A stretch of 9,341 nucleotides of DNA from Candidatus Omnitrophota bacterium. GTDB taxonomy: Bacteria > Omnitrophota > Gorgyraeia > 2-01-FULL-45-10. A program made the position numbers and the translations under genes. Location of the stretch: positions 1 through 9,341 of the forward strand of contig JAUYDB010000284.1 in assembly GCA_030691985.1 (NCBI GenBank). Direction: 5' to 3'. Below the pieces are notes generated by a model. The model searched no databases. It was not told where the DNA came from and saw only the letters and a list, made by a program, of their open reading frames with translations. This document shows positions 6,046 through 9,341 of the stretch, one piece after another (the first letter of the stretch is position 1; every line of letters starts with the position of its first letter).

Positions 6046-6298
6046 ATTATACCATCTACGTCTAAAAGCATAAATCTTAAACTGTGCTCCGGTTGCCGGT
6101 TACTTTCCTAAAGCCTTTTCAATTTCTCGCTGTCCGGTGTTTATTATTTCATCATTTACGGGTAAAAAAAAATATTGAAAAATTCGGGCAGTTTTGGGTC
6201 ATGCCCGGGACCGGATAGCGCAGCCTTCTTTGCAATGCGCTATAGGCCTTAACATATATCTGATCATCACTCTCACGGAAAATCACCCCCTTTTTTTT

Positions 6299-6400
6299 AA
6301 AGAAACCAGAGCATAGTAACCAGATTGAATATTAAGCCCTATTCTGGTTACCGATTACCGGTTACCAATTACCGGTTACTCTGAAAATTCTGGTTTCTTT
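6299..6400. repeat. 102-bp inverted-repeat element enclosing a heptamer array
   Basis: The ends AAAGAAACCAGA (6299-6310) and its exact complement (6389-6400) form a 12-bp inverted repeat. Inside, GTAACCAGA (6316-6324) pairs with TCTGGTTAC (6343-6351). The second arm of that stem runs into the heptamer array at 6346-6380. ATTCTGGTT occurs twice in direct orientation (6341-6349 and 6388-6396). The structure could be a small non-autonomous element or a folded transcript end. No transposase or clear target duplication is visible. Confidence 0.65.
6346..6380. repeat. Tandem heptamer array, five units of NNTTACC type
   Basis: The five units are GGTTACC, GATTACC, GGTTACC, AATTACC and GGTTACT, without gaps. 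They can also be read as two and a half copies of a 14-mer. A two-unit relic, GGTTGCC plus GGTTACT, lies at 6091-6104 near the start of the downstream gene. Short tandem heptamers of this sort are known in several bacterial genomes and are usually intergenic. Confidence 0.8.
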
Positions 6401-6467
6401 TGAGTTTTGTAATGCCCTATTTATACCAAGATACAACAAAGCCTGAAGAATTACAACTGCCTTCTGC

Positions 6468-6935
6468 TCAAATCCCCGATTTAGCTCCTCCGCCGCCGGA
6501 CGACTTCTTCTTTCTAAAATCTATTATCTCCGAACCCGGACAGCCGCCAGAAGCATGCGCATGAGTTTCTTTTCCTTCTTTTACCGGAATGTCCATTCCC
6601 TTTTCCTTCAAGAACGCTATCGCCTGATTGAGATACTCTTTTTGATTATGGGATTCGAGATGCTCAAGGTGCGCCTTGATAACGTTCCTGCCATGCTTAA
6701 TCATGTTCTCCATCACCTTTCTCTCGTCATACTCTTGAGCTTCCCTTTCTTCTATATTAATAGCGCCTTGAGGGCAATGGCCAAGGCAAGCGCCAAGCCC
6801 GTCGCAGAATATATCGCTCACAAGCATTGCCTTGCCATCAATGATCTGCAACGCCCCCTCCGGGCAATTCGGTATGCAAAGGCCGCAGCCGTCGCATTTT
6901 TCTTCATCTATATTTATTATCTTCCTCTTAGCCAT
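6468..6935 (-). CDS. Two-cluster ferredoxin-like protein with long C-terminal extension
   Basis: I place the start at 6935 (155 residues), because GAGGTGG lies four bases upstream and the family begins M-A-K-R-K. The longer frame to 6971 would run over the promoter. The first cluster motif is complete: C14-x2-C17-x2-C20-x3-C24-P. The second reads C44-D-G-L-G-A-C50-L-G-H-C54-P, so the second cysteine position is Leu47. It may therefore hold a three-iron cluster or use another ligand. A helical region (about 65-115) follows, then H-A-H-A-S-G-G-C132-P-G and a basic, glycine-rich end. This architecture is common in anaerobes as a stand-alone '4Fe-4S ferredoxin' of unknown partner. It is a single gene with its own promoter and is not clearly part of the downstream operon. 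Confidence 0.9.
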   Translation of the reverse strand: MAKRKIINIDEEKCDGCGLCIPNCPEGALQIIDGKAMLVSDIFCDGLGACLGHCPQGAINIEEREAQEYDERKVMENMIKHGRNVIKAHLEHLESHNQKEYLNQAIAFLKEKGMDIPVKEGKETHAHASGGCPGSEIIDFRKKKSSGGGGAKSGI

Positions 6936-6939
6936 TTGT

Positions 6940-6946
6940 CCACCTC
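6940..6946 (-). promoter_or_regulatory. Ribosome-binding site fixing the ferredoxin start
   Basis: GAGGTGG on the minus strand precedes the ATG at 6935 by four bases. It supports the 155-residue product over the longer frame that begins at 6971 with no such site. Confidence 0.7.
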
Positions 6947-6961
6947 GTTTTCTACGCTGAA

Positions 6962-6990
6962 AGGATACCATATTAGTATCATTGTGTCAA
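6962..6990 (-). promoter_or_regulatory. Sigma-70-like promoter of the ferredoxin gene with a dyad over the -10 box
   Basis: A perfect -35 box, TTGACA (6990-6985), is followed by a 17-bp spacer and TATCCT (6967-6962), which matches four of six consensus bases. Transcription would start near 6955 and leave an untranslated leader of about 20 bases that contains the ribosome-binding site. The dyad GATAC-N7-GTATC (6964-6980) covers part of the spacer and the -10 box, a normal place for a repressor operator. It is the clearest promoter in the window. Confidence 0.68.
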
Positions 6991-7003
6991 GCGCTAAATG
7001 CCA

Positions 7004-7357
7004 TGCGACAAAAAAATCTTCCCTCAAGCCGCCGATAGCCTCATTGAGCGGTTTGTACAAAAGACGGTACGGCAAGGCCATGACAATTTTCGGCTCCTTC
7101 ATCACATTGCTCCCCATCGGAAAGACCCGATGCAAAACAAAAGCCCTTTCCAAAAGCGCGATATACTGCTCGGCTTTATACTTCATAATATGAACATTCT
7201 GCGCCGCCGAGGAATAGTTAATCCCGTCCACCCCGGAAAGCCCTATAAAACGAATAAGTTGCTATATTCTTTGCAATTCATCGGTCATGAGCCTCGCGAT
7301 ATGGGGAATGTCTTTATGGATAATTGTTTTAAGAATGTTCTCTAAGAGCATCAGAGG
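7004..7357 (-). pseudogene. Remnant of an AAA-family ATPase with DUF4143 domain
   Basis: Reading one frame from about 7357 gives L-L-E-N-I-L-K-T-I-I-H-K-D-I-P-H-I-A-R-L, then a TAG stop at 7264-7262. In the same frame it continues I-G-L-S-G-V-D-G-I-N-Y-S-S, Y-I-A-L-L-E-R-A-F-V-L-H-R-V-F-P, K-E-P-K-I, A-L-P-Y-R-L-L-Y and E-A-I-G-G-L-R-E-D-F-F-V. This is the DUF4143 region of AAA ATPases of the type often encoded by mobile or selfish islands. A second in-frame TAG lies at 7360-7358. The Walker A and B half is missing, and similarity stops at about 7004, just before the ferredoxin promoter. The C-terminal nuclease-like part is therefore also lost. The gene is broken at both ends and internally. 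Confidence 0.82.
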
Positions 7358-7402
7358 CTAGGAATGTAAAGCTCCACCGACAGGAGTCGACGACTTCTTT
7401 CG

Positions 7403-7434
7403 ATACGGTAAGGAGCGAAAAGACCGCACCGTAT
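7403..7434. repeat. 7-bp inverted repeat in the gap after the DsrE-family gene
   Basis: ATACGGT (7403-7409) pairs with ACCGTAT (7428-7434) around an 18-base loop. It lies 27 bp downstream of the DsrE-family stop on the minus strand. There is no T-run after it, so a terminator role is weak. The rest of 7358-7460 shows nothing I recognise. Confidence 0.45.
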
Positions 7435-7460
7435 AATCTCACTACAATAAGATAGGCTGA

Positions 7461-7781
7461 CTAAAAAGTAACAACTTTATCGCTTTCTTTTACGATCTCA
7501 TACATGTCTTTCATCGTATTGATCGGGCACATTTCGGTACCTTTCTGATTACGCGATTGTATGCATGTTCCACAGGCAAGGATCTTACCGCCTGACTTTA
7601 AAAGCTTGTCCGCCTGCTCGACCGTATTAAACTTTTCGGTGCTTATGTTCTGATACTCAACGCCTTTGCCGGTCAAAAACACTTTTACTTCATCTTTCTG
7701 ACCGATAGCAAAATTCACGTATCGTAAAGCATTCCAGCATGTTTCCACATCATTACTTGAAATAATAACGCCTATCTTCAT
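7461..7781 (-). CDS. DsrE/DsrF-family sulfur-carrier-like protein
   Basis: The 106-residue protein has the DsrE fold pattern: an opening strand M-K-I-G-V-I-I-S-S-N-D, V-K-V-F-L-T-G-K-G-V-E, E-K-F-N-T-V-E-Q and the terminal D-K-V-V-T-F. C70-G-T-C73 and C85-P sit in the region where DsrE/TusD proteins carry their sulfur-accepting cysteine. Proteins of this group move sulfane sulfur in tRNA thiolation or dissimilatory sulfur pathways; which one applies is unknown. AAGGGGG upstream is a good ribosome-binding site. A dead cysteine desulfurase lies directly upstream, three bases before the start codon. The two were probably once one sulfur-transfer operon, in which the desulfurase supplied sulfur to this protein. 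It ends with 103 bp before the ATPase remnant. Confidence 0.88.
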   Translation of the reverse strand: MKIGVIISSNDVETCWNALRYVNFAIGQKDEVKVFLTGKGVEYQNISTEKFNTVEQADKLLKSGGKILACGTCIQSRNQKGTEMCPINTMKDMYEIVKESDKVVTF

Positions 7782-7783
7782 GG

Positions 7784-7949
7784 TTACCCCCTTTTTAGAA
7801 TCTTGCTTACTATATCCGAAACGTCTCTTACAACATCATCGATATCGTTCCTTGTCGTCATTCGTCCTGTAGAAAATCTTATCGTTATTCGCATGCATGA
7901 TTGTAATAAGAATTGTTTGCGGCGTTATTGCTTTCTCTAAATCAGATAC
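7784..7949 (-). pseudogene. Cysteine desulfurase (NifS/IscS type) remnant with an internal deletion
   Basis: From 7949 one frame reads V-S-D-L-E-K-A-I-T-P-Q-T-I-L-I-T-I-M-H-A-N-N, the central strand of NifS-type desulfurases, where H-A-N-N-E-(I/T)-G is conserved. From 7891 another frame reads R-I-T-I-R-F-S-T-G-R-M-T-T-R-N-D-I-D-D-V-V, the family's C-terminus, to a TAA at 7786-7784. The two pieces share CGAATAACGAT (7881-7891). The PLP lysine, the catalytic cysteine loop and the whole N-terminal part are gone. It cannot be active. It lies between a membrane-protein gene and the DsrE-family gene, ending two bases before the latter's ATG. Confidence 0.83.
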
Positions 7950-7963
7950 GTTCCATCATCTCC

Positions 7964-8554
7964 TTATAACCATCCGAAACGGACCAGTGTTTTGTTGGCC
8001 CTTAATGCGAAAAGGCCTGCAAGCGCAATGAGGGCAATATTTAAAATTGGATGAAAGGTGCCATAGACTTGCAGGCCAAGGATAATTGTCGTAACAACCA
8101 AAAATAAACAGAATGTCGCGAGCTTCTTTCTTTTTGCCCGATACGGCTTAATCTCATTCATCAGTGCTTCCGGTGTCGGAGAATCAGGACGAAGGCCCGC
8201 CATAATGGATTCTATTTTCGGCTGCACGAAGAAATGGACATAAGAAAGCAACCCCATGAGACTAAAGAGAAGGATTGTCTTTACTAAAATAACCCAGTTT
8301 GTCCATAATGCCTCAAGCCCCAACGGGCCAAAAACCAACAACAGGACACCGGTTATGAACGCCGCGGACTGGAAAACAAAGCACCGGTATGCTCCATGTG
8401 TGATAATATTTTCCATATAACGATCGGCATGATAATTGAACGAGGAACCTAATAACGCCCGCTCGTTTACAACGATCAAGTTAAACAGGGGAACGGACAT
8501 AAACACAAAACTCATCACATGAAAGAACTTCAGCATGCTATAAAGGACATCCAT
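7964..8554 (-). CDS. Polytopic membrane protein, possibly CopD/DUF2269-like
   Basis: The protein has 196 residues and about five predicted membrane helices (near 5-28, 58-78, 83-109, 144-164 and 167-187). H12 in the first helix (L-K-F-F-H-V-M-S-F-V-F-M) and H107 in the third (L-S-Y-V-H-F-F-V-Q-P) resemble the histidines of CopD and DUF2269 membrane proteins, some of which may bind heme. The central hydrophilic loop (about 112-142) is charged and contains K-P-Y-R-A-K-R-K-K. I cannot assign a substrate. GTGGAGG upstream is a good ribosome-binding site, and the gene follows the DUF2892 gene after 14 bp, so they are likely one operon. The cysteine desulfurase remnant begins 14 bp after its stop. 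Confidence 0.72.
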   Translation of the reverse strand: MDVLYSMLKFFHVMSFVFMSVPLFNLIVVNERALLGSSFNYHADRYMENIITHGAYRCFVFQSAAFITGVLLLVFGPLGLEALWTNWVILVKTILLFSLMGLLSYVHFFVQPKIESIMAGLRPDSPTPEALMNEIKPYRAKRKKLATFCLFLVVTTIILGLQVYGTFHPILNIALIALAGLFALRANKTLVRFGWL

Positions 8555-8568
8555 CGAGCCGCCTCCAC

Positions 8569-8751
8569 TTATGTTATTTTAAACTTTCTTAGTATCCACA
8601 TCATCGGGCACCAGTTCGTAAATGCGGATTGAAAGAGATTAAGTCCTACAAATGTGGTAAACCATAGCCACATCGGACTTACGTAATGAGCCAGCACGAG
8701 ACTTATAAGTATGAATGAACCCGCAATGCCGCACAACATTCTATCCACCAC
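8569..8751 (-). CDS. Small DUF2892-family membrane protein
   Basis: The 60-residue product has two membrane helices separated by a short turn. M-L-C-G-I-A-G-S-F-I-L-I-S-L, Y-V-S-P-M-W-L-W-F-T-T-F-V-G-L-N-L-F-Q-S-A-F-T and C48-P-M-M-W-I-L-R-K are the DUF2892 pattern, also found as the membrane tail of YgaP-type rhodaneses. The conserved cysteine near the end of the second helix region is present. No rhodanese domain is attached. GGAGGT lies five bases before the GTG at 8751; a second GTG follows directly at 8748, so the start is uncertain by one codon. DUF2892 proteins often sit near sulfur-transfer genes, which agrees with the DsrE-family and desulfurase genes downstream. Confidence 0.85.
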   Translation of the reverse strand: MVDRMLCGIAGSFILISLVLAHYVSPMWLWFTTFVGLNLFQSAFTNWCPMMWILRKFKIT

Positions 8752-8815
8752 GACGCACCTCCAAGTTTATTAAGCCATAGTGTTGGCTAAGTGCCGAGGT
8801 CTGGCGACCGAGGCC

Positions 8816-9340
8816 TTAATAGCTGTAACGTAAACGGCTGTAAATATTAGAGTCGCCTTTAAACTGGCCCCAATCCGCATTATCCTGGTTTCCGAGAAAT
8901 ATATTACCGCCAATGACAAGACTCCACGCGTCTGTAGCCTTCCATGAGAGTGAAGGCCTGAGGTATGTATCGTGGTCTATGGGGCTATAAAATACGAAGA
9001 CGGACGCGTTAACAGTCTGGTTCGCAAAGAGTTTTGTGAGTCGCAAAGTGAACTGCTGATATACCTTGTCATCTTGTGAGTCACCGGGCAGAAGGCTGTT
9101 CTTGTAGGCAGTATAATGCATCATCTGAATAATGTAGTACTGGAGACCCGCCTCAAAGTCGTTCTTGAAGGCGCGCTTATACCCAACGAGATGCTGAATG
9201 GTCGAATCTCGCACTAACCTGTTCTTGGCGTAATCGTCTTCCTTTGAATCCAGGAGGCCTGTTTCAAAGTTGGCTATGCCGCCAGCGACCGGAACGGGCC
9301 CCTGGATACTCGCGCCATAGACATCGAGCTCGGGATAACA
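8816..9340 (-). CDS. Outer-membrane beta-barrel protein, C-terminal part (5' end outside window)
   Basis: The open frame runs to the window edge, giving 174 visible residues; the internal GTG at 9214 is not a real start, since similarity in character continues before it. The sequence alternates hydrophobic and polar residues with aromatic girdles, for example Q-Q-F-T-L-R-L-T-K-L-F, N-A-S-V-F-V-F-Y-S-P, Y-L-R-P-S-L-S-W-K and W-S-L-V-I-G-G-N-I-F. It ends in Y-S-R-L-R-Y-S-Y, the aromatic C-terminal signal that BAM recognises. It is likely a porin-like barrel of about 16 strands or fewer, but the family cannot be fixed without the N-terminus. The 64 bp between its stop and DUF2892 hold only a weak stem (8773-8777/8784-8788) and no T-run, so readthrough is possible. 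Confidence 0.8.
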   Translation of the reverse strand, partial: CYPELDVYGASIQGPVPVAGGIANFETGLLDSKEDDYAKNRLVRDSTIQHLVGYKRAFKNDFEAGLQYYIIQMMHYTAYKNSLLPGDSQDDKVYQQFTLRLTKLFANQTVNASVFVFYSPIDHDTYLRPSLSWKATDAWSLVIGGNIFLGNQDNADWGQFKGDSNIYSRLRYSY

Positions 9341-9341
9341 G

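Larger units (their letters stand above)
6046..6467. other. Gene-free region with repeats and hairpins
   Basis: No convincing gene is present; the longest minus-strand frame (6152-6286) is 44 codons with a low-complexity end. Structures present are heptamer repeats at 6091-6104 and 6346-6380 and a 12-bp perfect inverted repeat at 6299-6310/6389-6400. There is also a hairpin at 6215-6222/6236-6243 (ATAGCGCA and its complement) and a weaker one at 6185-6190/6202-6207. T- and A-runs occur at 6291-6298 and 6164-6171. The region separates the orphan ferredoxin from the redox operon, so the operon's promoter should lie in it. I could not identify a promoter with two good boxes. Confidence 0.7.

Noticed and set aside
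6046..6051. A perfect TATAAT on the minus strand just before the GTG of the metallo-beta-lactamase-fold gene
   Set aside because: A start about seven bases downstream would fall inside the coding sequence and remove the conserved first strand, and no good -35 box lies 16-18 bp upstream. It is probably chance.
6152..6286. A 44-codon minus-strand frame starting with GTG in the large gap
   Set aside because: The first half looks protein-like (F-R-E-S-D-D-Q-I-Y-V-K-A-Y), but the end is a poly-T-encoded phenylalanine run. It has only a G-run upstream and no known family. It may be a relic but cannot be supported.
6555..7193. A 212-codon plus-strand open frame
   Set aside because: It runs antisense to the ferredoxin gene, its promoter and the ATPase remnant. 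The composition is unlike a protein and no family pattern is visible.

Overview
The window looks like a chromosomal piece from an anaerobic or microaerophilic Gram-negative bacterium. Evidence for this is an oxygen-reducing flavodiiron protein with its electron donors, a ferritin-like protein, several ferredoxins, and an outer-membrane beta-barrel protein ending in an aromatic residue. An uncultured lineage such as Omnitrophota or an anaerobic Deltaproteobacterium-like group fits the gene content, but that is inference and nothing here fixes the phylum. Except for the ribH tail at the left edge, every gene lies on the minus strand, so the biological reading order runs from right to left.

Layout, left to right. 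Positions 1-129 hold the 3' end of ribH on the plus strand. A 166-bp near-palindromic, MITE-like element (141-306) separates it from the convergent block 311-2316. That block encodes, in transcription order, a long-chain polyprenyl diphosphate synthase, a precorrin-2 dehydrogenase (siroheme branch), and a half-length HemX/CcsA-type membrane protein. Positions 2317-2610 carry no gene but hold several perfect hairpins. Next come a ferritin-like di-iron protein (2611-3093) and, upstream of it, a palindrome made of ten 10-bp units (3111-3210).

Positions 3251-6045 form a compact redox operon. In transcription order it encodes a metallo-beta-lactamase-fold hydrolase, a 52-aa rubredoxin, a [4Fe-4S] ferredoxin, a flavin reductase, and the flavodiiron protein FprA, with the ferritin-like gene just beyond. 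The inferred chain is NAD(P)H to flavin reductase to rubredoxin to FprA to O2 (or NO). The ferritin-like protein would handle iron and peroxide. The pair resembles the Hrb/FprA system of acetogens, but with Hrb's flavin and rubredoxin domains on separate genes.

Positions 6046-6467 are non-coding and carry heptamer repeats of the type NNTTACC inside a long inverted repeat. Positions 6468-7949 hold an orphan two-cluster ferredoxin with a good sigma-70-like promoter, a DsrE-family sulfur-carrier-like protein, and two decayed genes. One is a DUF4143-type AAA ATPase remnant with in-frame stops. The other is a cysteine desulfurase reduced by an internal deletion at a short direct repeat. Positions 7964-9340 encode a polytopic membrane protein, a small DUF2892 protein, and the C-terminal part of an outer-membrane protein that runs off the window.

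I see no CRISPR array, tRNA, rRNA, complete insertion sequence, or clearly new defence system. The strongest unusual signals are the 10-bp-phased palindrome, the two pseudogenes (one with a visible deletion junction), the MITE-like element, and the heptamer array.
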